From positions 6,871,501 to 6,935,500 of the forward strand of contig NC_084767.1 of assembly GCF_028858725.1 (NCBI RefSeq): 64,000 bases of DNA, in the 5' to 3' direction. Positions 27,196-42,002 of this stretch are shown piece by piece (positions within the stretch are counted from its first letter, which is position 1; each line of letters begins with the position of its first letter). This DNA is from Colius striatus. Lineage: Eukaryota > Chordata > Aves > Coliiformes > Coliidae. Made by a program: the position numbers and the translations under genes. The notes under the pieces were generated by a model. It did not search any database and had not been told where the DNA came from. It saw only the letters and a list, made by a program, of their open reading frames with translations.

Positions 27196-28190
27196 ATGCA
27201 GAACCTTCTCATAGCTTCTGAGTATGCACAGGTATCAAAAGTCTCCTATGAGTTCCTGCACAGATACCTTTTAACATTTTAAGTGACCGAATTCTGTGGT
27301 GATTAGGCATTGATTTGTACACTTGCCTTACACCTAGCCTTCAGAGCTCTAGAAGACAAAGACAGAAATTTTATCGCACATCCTACTACATTTACTGCTG
27401 AAATTCCATAAATTATTAATTCCATTGTAAAAGTTTATTACACTACATCTTCCAGAAAAGCCACTCAAAACTACGCAGTCAATAAGCCAATAGAATGAGG
27501 CATTAATTAGCAAGTTAATGTTCAATTAGATTTAACAAAAATACTTCTGGGAACTTGAGAAGAGCCATAATACCGATGGTCCTTTATTATTGGAATGATA
27601 GCATACAACAATGCAAGTCTTGCTACCAACAAGACCTCAGGCTATGTGAGAGTCCCAAGAACAGACGACTTTTCCAGAGATTTAAGCTTCCTACAGTCCC
27701 TACAGCTCCTTGGGGAGCCATGTCAATTACACCACCATCAATGCAAATAGCATTTTAAAGAGTCTCTGCAACAGGCAGAGAATGCTAATGCTCATCAGAA
27801 GTGCCAACATACAGCACATTTCTCCCAAAAGCTCTTTAACCTGTTGTACGTCTACTCGGTTCTAATCCTATCATTTTTGTGACAGGCCACTGGTGCCCTG
27901 TCTGCCGTTGTCAGTCAAAAATCAACCATTAAAAAACAATCCATTTTCCAACATCAAAGCAGCACTGGAAGTAAAAAGATAAACTCTTATATAGAGCGTG
28001 TGATAATGTGATGTCTGCCAGCTTTCTTGCTTGATAGGTTATTCTTAAGATAAAATGTTCTCCAAAAAAAAAGCTATTCTAAATAGAAAGTTAATTAAAA
28101 AAAATGGAGTGATGGAGCATGAAAACAATATTGCTATGGAGCATGAGCAGGAAATGAAATTTCACCTGAAATTTGATTATCACTATTCTC

Positions 28191-28220
28191 AAAAGAAGAA
28201 GAAGAAGAAGAAGAAAAAAA
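28191..28220. repeat. (GAA)n microsatellite with A tail
   Basis: About eight AAG/GAA triplets followed by seven A. Confidence 0.93.
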
Positions 28221-31200
28221 TCTCAATTACTTATTTTCCAGTGGCATTTAATCTGTGCATTCCTGATACTCCACTCATCCTGTAACAGGCTCCTTCGGGA
28301 ATAGATGCGAGAGTCTAAATGAAGTAGCCATATAAATCAAAAGGGAAACAGTATTACAGAAGCAACAGGCATATCCTTTTTAAAATAAATAAGAACCCAG
28401 CAAGACATCCCACTGCAAAACCATGCATATATGCAGTACATTCCCTTCACATTTACATATCAAGGAAAAGCAAAGAAATTCTAAGCTTGCCATCATTATA
28501 AGTGCTGAGAAATTATGTCTGCTCCAAATGATTGAAGTAATTCTTCCTGCCTTCATTGAAATTTTGTATTGACTAGCAAATTAAATAGTTTTTAGTAATG
28601 TCATTGAGTTAACCAAATTAGAAGTTATTTTCTAAATTACTTGTACATAATGTCTCTTCTTTTTTCCTAAAGGTTGTTTCTAATGCAGGTTTACAGATGG
28701 TCAAAGGTGAAGTCATCTGGTAAACCATACAGATTTGCAGAGGAGAAACAAGAGCAAAAATAGAAATATTGAACGAAGTCAAGAGCACAGGTGGAATAAG
28801 CATTTAAACGTTTAGGTTAAAGAAAAGCAGAGAGTGGCTTTTGAATTGTGTGGAGCTAGGAGGTGTTCAGAGAAACTTAATCCAAGATTCTAAAATATCA
28901 GTTTTTTTATTAAATGGCTACTACCTTTTGATCTGAGCTTGAGTCACACTTCAGGCTAGAAGAAGGTGTTGCAGATGGATAAAATAGGTAGAGATTTAGA
29001 TCCAAACACACTCATAGAACAAGTGTCATGTTCAAGATGCCCACATCTTGCTTGGTATTATCCTTCTCTTAATTATGAACAATACTAAGAGACAAATTCT
29101 ATTTCAAGGACTGTAAAAATCTTTATAGTGACACTGAAGTTCAACAAAAATCAAAGACAGCACAGGAAGGTGAACTTCCCAGGGTAAGTCATCCCTCTGT
29201 GTAAGCTCTTCTGAATACATTTACCCATCCACACTCTTTGACAATAGAGAAGGAAGTGCTATTGTGCTGTAACTCCACATAGCACAAGCATAAGTTTATG
29301 TAGTTTTATGGAAACAAATGGTAAACTATTTTTTTTGTCTTCTAGCAAGTAGGCAATGAAGTTGATTACTTTCACGATTCCCATGTCTTCTAAGAGTTCA
29401 GTAACTCTATATTAGTTACATAGCTTTTAAAAAGACATTATCTCCTCCTGCAAATAGTTCTGTCCTCTGGAAAATACATTTTCCTAACATGAACTGAACC
29501 AAACACCATTTTTCGCTTCTCGCTTCCAAAGTTTAATTCAGATAACTCCATATGTCAGCACCAGAGACACTCCACTGATCAAACAGCACAAGCACCAAGT
29601 GTTGTACTTCCCAGAGAGAAGAAAACTTGCAATTAATGTGAAGTCAGCATGGCATTCTGCCCATCCCATCTCCATCACCAAAGGTAAACTCTGTAACTGC
29701 TTTGGCAGACATTTACTGCTCAACTGACCAAATTACATATCAAAGGCAGACATTGGTCAGCCTGACAGCATGTCAACAATGGTTACTGCTGGTAGTGTTA
29801 CGTATCTCCAACTTTCACTTTGATGCTCTGTTGGAGAGATATGCCAGGGTGGCCTCAGCTGGACCCTCCCATGCCATAGCTCCTCTCTGTGCCTGTGCAG
29901 GTAGAGCCAGGAGAGTTCTACAGGCAGCACATATCAAACAGCAGTGACTGCAGCTCCCACACAAGCATAACTACAAAAATCAAAAGCTGCTCCGTCAGAC
30001 AAGTCAACATCCATAATTTTTCCTATCTGAAAGTTCTCACACCCTGTGTAGAGCATCCTGTTGCAGCTCTGGGCACACAGATCCTTCCCTGCAATTAGTT
30101 TCACTGGCTTCTAGATTTCTATACCTTAGAAAAATATTTTTTCCCATACAAAGGATTTTATCAGAATATGATATAATTGAAGAACTGGTTTTATGTACGT
30201 GCACCAATAAAGTATTTTGTGTTAGGAAATGCAAGTCCATTTGGGAAGCTTTTAGAGTATCTACATGGTATTTCTAAAGGAGTTGAATTTGTTCACCTTT
30301 TTTTACATTAATAGCTGTAAAGAAAGAATTGCAATTTTGTCCAGCTCTGCAGTCTATATCACACTATTTATAAATAGGGAAGACTTTATTCTACAGTAAA
30401 AGCACAAAAACTTCACCAGAGAGCATGTGAATTGAACTTTTCAAGTGTGCTATGGAACAGCAATTCCTACTGCAGATAGCTTCTTTTAAATTAGCTTTGA
30501 AACAAGTGAGATAACCCCTATTTTTAATTTGGTATTTCAGTAAAGGTTTCCATTGATCTCACTTTTCCAAGTACACTTGAAAGCTTCTAAGTAACAGTGG
30601 TAGGCTGATTTTTAATTCTGTTTTCACACCATTTGAATGGATTCAAATTCTATGAGGCAAAATGATATTTGGCAGCAAATGACACAAGATGCCACTTGGC
30701 ATCATATCCTGATTTTTAAGCAGAAGCTGTTGGAAGGCTTAAAATAATTTCTTTGTCTTTTTCTACAGTATCTGAAATAAAGGTCTAATTTGTTAATATC
30801 TCCAATACTACAGAGAGGAAGTCAACACACTAAAACCTCTTTTTTCTGTAGATTAGAAGGTCAGTGATAACGTGAATTTAGGGAGGTTCAAAATATTGCA
30901 AAGTAATATGTCTGAGCATTAAGATCTACTACGTGGTCAAAAGAAGCTAAGAACAAGTTGAGGTTCTACAGCTCCATGACAGGATGTTCGGTTTAGTACT
31001 AACACACATATTTACAGTTCCCTACAAATTGATAGCAGAATTTCACCAACCCATGGTTGGTCAAACCATGAACACTATTTCAATCAGTATATTTGACTTT
31101 GTTTTGTCTAGCCCACATAAACACTTATCCTACCTCGGCTCGGCTGAGCTACTATGTAAACTGAGTACTAGGAGTATTATTTTTGTTCTTCCCTCACCCA

Positions 31201-31502
31201 CGTCCCACCTTTCACTATTCTATACATCTTTGCTTTCTTCTGACTTGGTATGGCAATTCTTGTAATAGCTTCAGGTTGTACAAAATGTTGAGCAAAGTAG
31301 AAAAGGTAATTCTTTCTCTTTAGGAGCATTATACTGTCCTTTAACAAGCATTAGCTAAGCTCATGAACAAACAGCATTTGTTTTATCCCTGTGGCCACTG
31401 AATTCCACAAGATCCAGAAGAAAAGTGAGTAATAAAGCACCCACAAGGAACATCTTTTCTGTTGAGGGATCCTTCACAGTTATAGTACACAATGAGTCTT
31501 AA

Positions 31503-31574
31503 GAAAGAGATGAATAGGATTTAATGTTTTATCGTACTACATTTGGAAAGAGATGAATAGGATTGAATGCTTTA
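31503..31574. repeat. Imperfect direct repeat, spacing 43 bp
   Basis: gaaagagatgaataggattt at 31503 recurs at 31546 with one change in these 20 bases; the similarity continues (aatgtttta against aatgcttta). Looks like a local duplication. Confidence 0.8.
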
Positions 31575-31914
31575 GAGTCACACTAGTTTGTTCTTACACT
31601 TACTTCTGGTAATCAAGGAGCTTATCAGGAAGAGAGAAGAAAAGATAACACATCTCCTAGTCTCCCTCTGGTACTCTGGGAATGGATCCATCATTAGCCC
31701 TTGAGGTGGCAGGAGGCAGCTCTGCTTAACATCTCTTCATAATCACACATAATACAGTGGTCGAGGGGTAGAGTTTTTCATGTCTGCAGTTGGCCAACAA
31801 AGTCTTCATATGGTTACATTTGTGTATCATTAAAAAATAAATATTAAATATGGTTCTGAAGATCCTAAATGACAAAATATTAGTATCTTCTTCTGGTTTA
31901 TCTCCAAATATTAT

Positions 31915-32295
31915 AGAATCATAGAACGGTAGGGTTTGGAAAGGACCTTTAGAGATCATTTAGTCCAACCCCCCTGCCAAAGCAGGTGCACCTAGATCAG
32001 ATCACACAGGAACATGCCCAAGCAGGTTTTTAAAATCTCCAGAGAAGGAGACTCCACACTCTCCCTGGGCAGCCTGTTCCAGGACTCCCTCACCTCACAC
32101 TGACATAGTTTTTCCTTACATTTAGATGCAACTTTTTGTTCCAGCTTCTTTCCATTACCCCTTTTCCTGACACTAGATAAAACAGAAAAAGGAGATGCCC
32201 CAGCCTCCTGACATTCACCATTTAGATATTGGCAAACATCAATGAGATCCGCCCCTAGCCTTCTCTTCTCCAGACTAAACAGTCCCAGATATAGA
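31915..32295 (-). mobile_element. CR1 LINE 3' fragment
   Basis: The reversed 3' end tatagaatcatagaacggta is followed by the usual tail. The - strand remains open over about 100 codons of ORF2 C-terminus ([20 protein letters not shown] and further). It is 5' truncated in the LFSLEKRRL region. Confidence 0.92.
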
Positions 32296-35110
32296 AAAGA
32301 CTCATTCAAATCTCTACTTCATAAGTGTCCAAATAGTCCAGGTTCAACTCAAGTTCCCCATACTGTAAGTAAAGAAGCAGAGCATCATGAGTTGCTGATG
32401 GTAGTTATTCTGAAGCAACATCTTAACCTTTTCAAATAAATATTTTCTTGAAGTTTATCTATCCTAAGGAAAGTTATGTTGACAAAAAATTCTTGACTAG
32501 CTCTCGCTCTCCAGTTATGTACTTAGTTTCACAAAGGCAGATTATTTTTCTTCTGTTGCTACTCTATACAGCTTTGATAAGCACTCATTTCACTCAAGTA
32601 GCTCAAGACTCACTCCCTAAGATGCCTTCACACAACCACATAGTAATTCAGTACACACATTTTAGCATAATGCTTTTTCACATTGAAGAGTGAGAAATAA
32701 GAGCCTAGCAGATTCTGGTTTGATATACAAAACATGAGATTTATTTTTAATAGCTGACAAAAATATAAAGAGGCATAGATTTAAAGACTTTAATATCAAT
32801 ATATAAGCAGAAGGAATCAAAACTGACAATCAGTTGGGACAGACAAATATTCCTCCACTTGCAGTCATGTATCTGTTATGGTTTGAGGCTCTGGAAGTAT
32901 CCTGATCAGTTATCGTAGTAAAAACCTGACTCAAAAGCACAGGAAAAAACAAAAGCAATACAAAAGAACTCTTGTGCCTACAAGAGACTGAGATCCCATT
33001 GCAAGTCAGCTCCCTTAAGTATGAAACAAGGACTAGTTTTCATTGAAAAGAATCCCAAAGTTACAATGAAATGTTTACCATCTGCATTGAAAATCCTTGT
33101 CCTGCTGCTTTGCATTCCAAAGAGGAATAAAAGTAAAGGAATAACTCATCTTCTACAAGGTCTGACCAACAGTACTGAGGAGAAATCTCTCAGGTTCACC
33201 TCCTGTAATTACTTCTTTTGAAGACTAAACAGAAAGCCTGGCTCAGACACAGCGGGCTGTACAGGACACTGAAGAGAGACATGGAATAGCTGCAGACGGG
33301 AACAGATGCAAAATAGTCTCCATGGGATGATATAGTCACTTTATAGCAAGGGCTTATTGGCTTCCATCTCTCAGGGAAAATCCTGTGAAGTCGAGTTGTA
33401 AAACCAAACACCATCACCGAACATCTTCAAAAAGACACAAACAAAACATTCCCATCCATGTACTTTACAGAGCTTGAGACAGAGCTCTCCAGTGTTACAT
33501 TTGAAAGTGCTAAAATGATTGTTCAAAGAAACAAAGCACAGCAACAGAGGCACAGAAGGCAGGCAGGCAAGCACAGACTAACTCTGGACAAAAGGCAGCA
33601 CTAAAGCTGGGCAGAAACCCAGTACTTCACTTATTCCTACCCTGACTTTTGTCTCAAAAGACTTTTTGCCCTCAGTCTAGCTCCAACTGCTCCCAGACTT
33701 CTCACTGATTTCAGTAAAAGGTTGATTGGGCCTCAGGGCTTAGGTTTCAGTCATGCTGGATATGTGTTGACTTCAGTTGTCATTGTGAAAGCTCAGCCAC
33801 ACACATCTGGAAGAGCAAGTTCTTAGCATGCAAAACAATTCTGTACTGATCACATATCCACCTTACAGAAGTATCAGAAGCATAAAACTATTTTAACATG
33901 TAAGACAGTCCCAAGAGGCATGATGACCAAAAAAAATTGAACAAATGACTCAAAGAAACCTAAGTGCAGACTGTAGGCTTGCAGAAGGACAGCTCACACT
34001 TACTGGTTTCTATCAGAGGCTTCCAAAATAATTATGCAATAAGTTTCTTTTCTATGAACTGAAATACATTATAGATGGGGGGTTGGGAATTTAAACATAC
34101 TGTCCTTAAAAGTCAGTGTAGTTCTGAATAACTTGCTGCAAAACCTTTACTTTTTTCCTGGCTTACGGGTAAAATAAGTCATGACTTAAATTTTCTTCTC
34201 TGTTCAACGATGGCTGCCTTCTGTTGAAATTCCTGTTTCCATTCAAACACACAAAAGGCACTTAGAGATTTTAAAGGTACTTCTGCAGTATTTGGTTTGC
34301 ATATATCCTTAATACTGACCACTGTCAGTTATTTCCTTAAAATATTATTTTTATTAGCTGAGACTTTACATAGAAGCATGTAAGAAACCACCTAGAATAC
34401 AGTAAGCACTGTACAAACCTTTTCTTTTTTTTTAATCTTCTTTCAAGTGTTAAAGTGCTCCAAACTTTAAAGTGCCTCAAAGTACAATTTCTGAGAATAT
34501 TGAGAATAGTGTATTTAATTACAAACTAAATGCTTCAATGTGTTATAGCACAGAAGCTCTCTGGAGGACCTTATGAAATCTACTGGCTTTCAGCGCTGTC
34601 TCAGACATGTACCAAGTGAGAGTGACTCATTTCATTAATTATGAAAATCTGTGAACTAGGATGCAGGTACAAAGATTGCTAAGTAGAAACATTGATTTGG
34701 TTTGTTGAGTATTTTTTAACTATGCAAGGTATGTTCCTGATGGAACATGCTGAATGAGGACTTAATCCTTAAAATAAAATAAAGCTGTCATTTTACTTCA
34801 TCTGTGTTTAAGTTTTGACTAGTTACTAGCTACTAAAGATGGAAATTCTTGAGTAATGTCTAATCAATGTCTAGTACAGTGATGAGTACAGGTACTATCA
34901 GAAGAATGGGACTGCAGACATAAGTATCATAGTTCCTAGCTCAAACCTAGCATGTTCATAAGCTTCTATGAATGGGGTGAACTGAATACAAGTACTCAAA
35001 GTGGTTTCACTTTGATAAAGTCTCCATTACTTATACTCAATTTAGCTGGTTACAAACTACATGCCATCAGCACATAGGCATGCTGTTACTGCTTAGCAGA
35101 TCAGCAGCAG

Positions 35111-35164
35111 TACTGATTCTGAGAAAAGTACTGATTCTGAAAGAAAACTGATTATGAAAGAAAA
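35111..35164. repeat. 18-bp tandem repeat, three copies
   Basis: Units tactgattctgagaaaag, tactgattctgaaagaaa and actgattatgaaagaaaa follow each other directly, diverging step by step. Confidence 0.85.
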
Positions 35165-38100
35165 TGAAAAGGCAGAGGTCAGAATCTTTGGCAAAGCAGA
35201 AATCCTTTTCCCATTCCCAACAGCAAAGTGGGCCTGCACTACTTTGTAAAGCGGCTCTTCATTGAGGCATATGGGTCCATTCAGATTTATCAGTACAATA
35301 AGCACTGAAAATTACAAGTATAGGCAAGAGGTTGAAAAGAAATCCTGGACCAGAAGAGGTGAAGGTGGCTTGTAGTACACTACCTTGGCTACCAGATCCT
35401 GAGAGAAATGGGGAAACCATAGTTGTCACCATAGGACCCAAGAAACTACAGTTTCTGTGGATTACATTCATTAAAAGCTCTCAAATGACTTCTATTGGCC
35501 TGGTTTCCACTTTATTCCTTTCTTAGATAGATTTTGAGACAGTCACCAACAAGTTTATGGAAGTGGTTGTTGATCTTGCCTTTCTTTCTTTTTACAGTTT
35601 TAAAATACTTCCTAACATAATTAGCCATTTCTTCTACAGGATAAGCTGGAAATACATTTTCTCTATCTAGTGGGATAAAGATAACAATTATTAGTAATTC
35701 ATCTCTATTTTAAATGATCTTTTTTCCTAAATAGGAATTGAGACACTCACTGGGTAAGTACAGAAGGGAAGAAAAGCAAAGCAAAAACTCCAATTACATG
35801 CTGCAGGCTTTCATCTCATGGGAATGATTATGAAGGCAGCCTCTCCAGGTCTCTTTCTGTACATCTGAATAAAGTTCCATGCTACAATTATATCAGATGC
35901 AAGAAAAGCAGAGGCTAGAGATGCAGAAGTTTAAAGATGCTCATCACTCTGAAAGAAAATTTAAACTGCATGTGGGGTAATGGAATAAACCATATGTTCT
36001 CATGTCACCAGCCAATATATGAGGCTTTATTGATATTTATTTTTTTAATCTGACATTAGCTTGAAATAACATTTTCAAACAATACTTCTTTCCTATTGAT
36101 TTTCTGTGCAATCCGTTACAGCAAATGCTATCACCTTTGAGTCAGCTGCCGGGTTTTAACCTTCTGAGATGTCTGGGAACACAAATATGACAGTTTTCCT
36201 GAGCAGCATTGATTGCCACATATTTTAAATTATTTTGAATGGAAACACCAGGAAAATAACTTCTAGACGCATAATGTATAGGCTCCTTTGCAGGAAGCAA
36301 GGAACAAATCAAAAAAGGAGAAGTAACAGAAGAAACTGATAGAAGAAAGAGTAATTTTGTCAAGATAAATAACATCAGGGAAATTTAACCTTATAGAAAA
36401 CTATTTAGAGCAGGCATTTGATAAACAGCCTTTTAAAGTGCAAATTGTGTTTCCCAGAGATAATGAAGAACAATCAAAATGACAAGAAAGAGTATTGCCC
36501 CTTGTTTCTGAGCTCAGGGCACACAGATAACCTCTCCAAGGCTGGAAATGCAGGCTTCCCTCCCACAAATTCCCTCTGCATGTGGAACACGGTAGAAGGC
36601 TTACTGCCCATTAGCCATATTATTCACAAACCTCAAGATAAATGTTAAATAGGCAGCCTGAAAACAAAACACTACCTTACCTACGGTAATAAGTAAGACT
36701 TAACCAACTCTTAACTAAATAGCCCTACCACTTCTTTTCACCCCAGTTCAAAGAAAAGCAACTCAAGCATGCACAAGTTTCTCTATTTTCTCCATTTTTG
36801 CTGCAGCTCACTGGACCTATATTTGTGCTAGATTCAGACCAGCTGCTAGCTTGGTGTCAATGTCTACTAGGAAGTCTTTCCCAAAGATAAATTGTGTTTC
36901 CCAGTTTTAACCTGAAAATCATACTATGTTACAAGGTAACAAGCATCCAGTCAGGATATGTAACTGCAAATATGTAACTAATCACCTGAGGTTCTCTGTT
37001 TCAAGTAGCTTGACAACTTCAGCTGTGCTTAAGGAAGCACAGATTCTCTAGACAGCCAAAAAGCTTGGTAAAACAGAGGAGGGGTGTTTCCCCCATCTCC
37101 TTTCTAAGAAAAGATTCCATACTCCCATCACTGACAACTCTGTCCTAACCATGCACATAGGTATCAGCCTCAAAGGAACGAGCCAGGCCCTCCTGGCTCC
37201 AGGGCACATGGCAGACTGTGCCTTACACTCTACTTCAGCCACGAGAAGCGATCAGCAGGGGTGCTATAATCTACACATTCCTTATAAAGAGAAGGTCTAC
37301 AGAGTGTCTGAAGACATACAAGCCCCAATATGGCAGCTACAGAACACAGCAATACTGTACTAGGAATAAATTCCCACACAGCGGTGCAAAGTTAAATTAA
37401 AAAGTATCACTTTGTCCTTTTACATGTTGTGATGGCAGCAGCCAGGCATTACAACACAACAGGTAGCATGCAGTTACCTCTCTTAGAGCCTACAGACATC
37501 CCTCCAGCTTTTTCCTCGTCCCATCCATACACTGCCTGCATACACCTGAAAATGTTATATTTGCTGCTTTGTTTTTATTAATATTTTGTTTATATTCCCA
37601 ACTCCAAAATGCATCCATTTCATTGTTCCCACACAAAATGGGAAGCTTTATTCTATGGTATGTTATGACTCCATTGTCATGCTGGCAGATAAATCCAACA
37701 AAGGAAAATGTAGGTAGATAAACTTCCTAAACTATAGTTGAAAGCAAAGTCAATATATTTGTTAATATAAAGCTCTGTCCAACAGTTAAAACACAGAGGA
37801 CTGTGGTTTGTGCTCCCTGGCATGTCGAGTAACTCCACTTTACCACTTTTCATCATCCAGGGATTAGACATACATCTTCCCCATTGCTTTAGCAAAGCTT
37901 TCAGGAAACTCATAATATGCACTGGTGTTAGCAGGCATGTAAATATAAACATCCCATCATTGATAAGTCAGCAGTAGTTTTGCTTGTGCACAGTTACTCT
38001 TTCCACTTCATTTAGTAGATCTACAGAGTCTTCTGTAGAGGCACTATTCTGCATGACTACATACTGGCTTGCAATTGCAGAGTTTCCAAACTCAATGGAG

Positions 38101-41100
38101 CACAAGCAACTTACATAAAGCTGAGCAAACACTAAGAACAGAAAAAGAGATTGGACATTGTATCAGCAGTTTCCTAAAAATGTAATACCCAATTACATAA
38201 TTAGCTCTATTACTCAATTCACTAGGCCAGTCCTTGTGCCATCTCAGCAAGATACCTGTTCAGTTATGATCTTATCCTTCCTGCTATATTAACTGCCCCC
38301 AAAATCAGGTCACTAGATGCTATAACAAAAAGCTCTCAATTGGCAGAGAAGTCATGCTTCAGAAGGTGACACTCATTACAACAATACATATTGTTCTCTC
38401 ACAAATCTACTAATGCTACTCAATACTGAAAACCAATTAAGAGAACATGACAGGTCTCATGTTAAGGCAGAGGGAGGGGTAATTACACATCGAATACTTC
38501 CATAACTGCTGCTGCAAAGCAGCCACATGGGGATGTAACAATTAGAAGTACATGATTTAAGTACACGTCAATAGACTTGGTGGGTATTGAAATAAACAGT
38601 AAAACTAAACTATGGAGAAGAATCCTTCAGTAAAAATTAAGTTTCATTCCTGCAAAACTTGACCATCTCCTGAAAACCTAGAAAACTTTAAATGCAGATC
38701 TGCCAGCTCTACTTGTCAAGCAACAGAATTTTCTTCCCTTCAGCAAGTTGTCTTCCTTTTCAGACTCAAAAAACATTCTAGTGGGAGGGTAAGTTGAAAG
38801 TCCTCTTTATAAAAATATCTTCCTTCACAGTCCTTTCTGGTATTTCTCAGCTCGGAATTTATAAAAGTAATTCCACAACACGTTCACTGAAACACCTAAT
38901 ATAAATACACCAAAGCTCACAGTCTTTAATGAGTGTTACATTAACCATGAACACCGACTATACGAATCATGTGCCACTACTGCCCTCATTCGGGAGAAGG
39001 TTGAATCTCACATTCTTCTCAATAGACTACCGTTTTCCACGATTATTTGCATTATCAGTATTGATGAGTATACATACTTTCATTTATTTGCATTTACATA
39101 TGTACTTTCTTTACATTGTACCTGCTAGTACAGTAAAACCAGAACAAAACAAGAAAAACACAGTATCAGCATAGCCACAAGTAAACTACAGGCCTACCAA
39201 AGTAATTATGCATTTTAAATAACACATTTCAGCTATTGGCATCTGATTTCAAAAAAGAAAACCAACTTCAAAACCAAAACACTTGAAATTACTTAATTCC
39301 ACAAAATGCACATTCATAAGGAGCATTCTGTGCTATTGAAGTTGATTTCTAAACAATCCTAAATTAGCTGGAATCATGATATTATTTCAAAGGAAATACT
39401 AGGAACTGATTTAGACCACACATTCTGTAATATTATTAAATATTTGCCATTTGTTCCTTTCATGTGTTACTCTACAGTCCTCATCACAGCAGACTACGTC
39501 TGCCCTTTCCAGACTGGTAGCCCAAGTTCTAAAACTGGCAGCAGATTCTGAGGCCCACAAGCTAAATTTTAAGTGCTTAGTCATCATCAGTGCTGCTTTC
39601 TACAGAAAATACCCCTCTGAACTTTGTTTCATTACTTGTAAGGGGAAGGGAAAGACAAAGAGTGAAGTCAGTGAGATTGCTCACATGCTTTTTATTTAAC
39701 CAAGGAAAAATGCTTTTTGTGCTTTCATCAAGCAGAGGCAGCAGCTTTGGCCAGTTGTGAGCAATTTGCAGGACACTTACCCCACTACATGGTTGCTGAG
39801 TACTTCTATCATTACTTGAGCCTGAACAAAGCCATGTCAGAGACCAGTGACCAAAAAAATCTGAACTCCAAATACTGTCATTTGAGAAACCTGTGTCAAA
39901 AATAAGTAGGGACAGGTATGGGTTGGAGGGCAAGGTAAAGGTGGCATTAAGAGGACTGCAGCAAGCTCTTTCCATTTTCAGAAAACCTCTGTAACCTATT
40001 TATTAAAAAGCAAAAATAAAAAATCCACTATCTTTGCTGTCCTCTGGAACCTGCCTTCCAAACGGGCAGCACCACACAAATTGCACAACAGGCCTTGTGT
40101 CTTACCTCAGAGACAACACTGTCACTCCAGCTCCATTTGTCTGACATTTTACATTCACACTTCAGGAAACGATGACTATTTCTGGACTGCAAAATACTAT
40201 CTGAAGGACAGACAGATTATAAACCATGCATTTGAAAGTGGCAGGTTGCTATGGTTTCCCACTGCAAGAACAAAATTCGCTTCATTAGGTTATCTGAAGA
40301 TCTCCTCTACTAAACCAAAAGGGTCCATCAGGGAAGTAAGCTGCCCTTTCATCACAGCTCTGCCTTTGTGAAAACCACTCCATTTTTCTCCTCAAACAGC
40401 TTCTGAAAAGGATGTAGCTCTGCACATGAACTGAAATATTCTAATGCTTCATGTTCTGAGCTGTGTGCTAACCACCGAGTTCTCACAATAGCATGGACGC
40501 TGACTTGCAAACTGCTGTATTCTAAACCTATTGTTTGGAAAAAAGATACTTAATTCTTGATTGCTTAAATCACTACCTGAACTAAAATCATTCCTTTGGT
40601 AAAGCACATCAGTAATTACAGTCAATTAGTAGACCCTCTTATCTTCAAAACAAGACACCCGTAAGAGAAATCAAACATCTTCCCCTTAATAAAAAGAGAG
40701 ATCACTCTTTACTGGGGCATTGGGAGAATAAATTATTCTAATCTGACGTGAAGCAATCTTCTGAATGGTCAGATTATTCATGGGACACTTTGCAGTGTGA
40801 CAGAGCACTATTTCTGAGAAAAACAGCAGAATATTTATTACAGGACAGTCTTCAGCAAGGCACAGTACAAGCTTGGCTTGAGAGGCTTCAAGCTAAGACA
40901 TTCACAGGATCCAGGAATACAATGATTTAGGAAAAAATTATTTCCACTGAATCTGCTCTATGGTCTCAGTTGCCACAAAAGTGCTAAAGCTAGGCCAAGA
41001 GAGGCCATTCATGTGCAACCAGGAACAACAGCCAATACATCAGTATGAAAGCACATCCTCAATTCCATAATTTTGAAGGTAACAGAAAGGAATTTGCATT

Positions 41101-41987
41101 AGAATCATGAGACCGTTACATTTCTCAATCAGAGAGCTTAAATTAACTTTGCTGTAGTGGTAATTTATTTGCAAATACATCTGAGTTAAGAGCTCTTGAG
41201 GTTGGATGGAACTAGAGTCAGAGGAAAAAGCTTAACCTGTAAATAGTGCTGTATAGTGAAATCAAGGCACTAATCAGTTAAAGAAAAATTGGCCACAAGA
41301 AAGGAGGAATAGTTCAGAACCGAGATGAGTTAACAATGGGAAATAACCCCACATTTCAATGCATTAAATTCCAGTGCTTCAGAGAGCATCTAATCTTTAT
41401 CACACAAAACCAATAAAGATGAATTCCCCCATGGAGTGCTGCCAGCATTAGCTTGCCTTTGGAGACTGGGACAGGGAGAATGCCTTCACCTGCTCTTTTT
41501 TTACCAACAATCTTTGCTATGTATCTTTGGTTATTTCCAAGTACTATGTGGTCCAAATAAAAATACTTGTCCAGTCCATCTCTTGGGTTTCATCAGTCAA
41601 GAATGGTACAAAAGGTCCCTATGTTTCGTTTTTCTGTTGTTGTGAAAAGCTTCCAAATGCAGTTGCTTTGTTTCCTAATATGTTTTTTTCCTTAGCAAAA
41701 ATGACAAACCACCAACTTCCCTGATGTCAGGATGCAGCTGATACAGTTAACAAGCTAGTGTCCAAAGGTGGTCTAGAACAACCAGCTCATTGGCTCAGTG
41801 AAAGTAAGCCTAGAGCAACTGTGCAGCACTGCACAAATATTGGAAACATTTAGGTTGCAAGGAAAAAGAAAAAAAGAAACCATACTGAAACATGACTTTG
41901 TACTGCCTTGTAATGACTTAAGTACTTCAAACATTTCTCTCCAAAGAAAACTAATACTGTATCAAGGCTGCTCTTCACAGAGCAACT

Positions 41988-42002
41988 AACACACACACAC
42001 AC
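41988..42002. repeat. Short (AC)n run
   Basis: About seven AC units, ending before ctttgcacac. Confidence 0.85.

Larger units (their letters stand above)
27196..31914. other. Gene-poor AT-rich sequence
   Basis: Only the GAA microsatellite and the direct repeat at 31.5 kb stand out. Confidence 0.65.

Noticed and set aside
39445-39699. Acceptor-like tactctacag at about 39476 followed by about 74 open codons
   Set aside because: No donor or similarity; the opposite strand is open over part of it as well.
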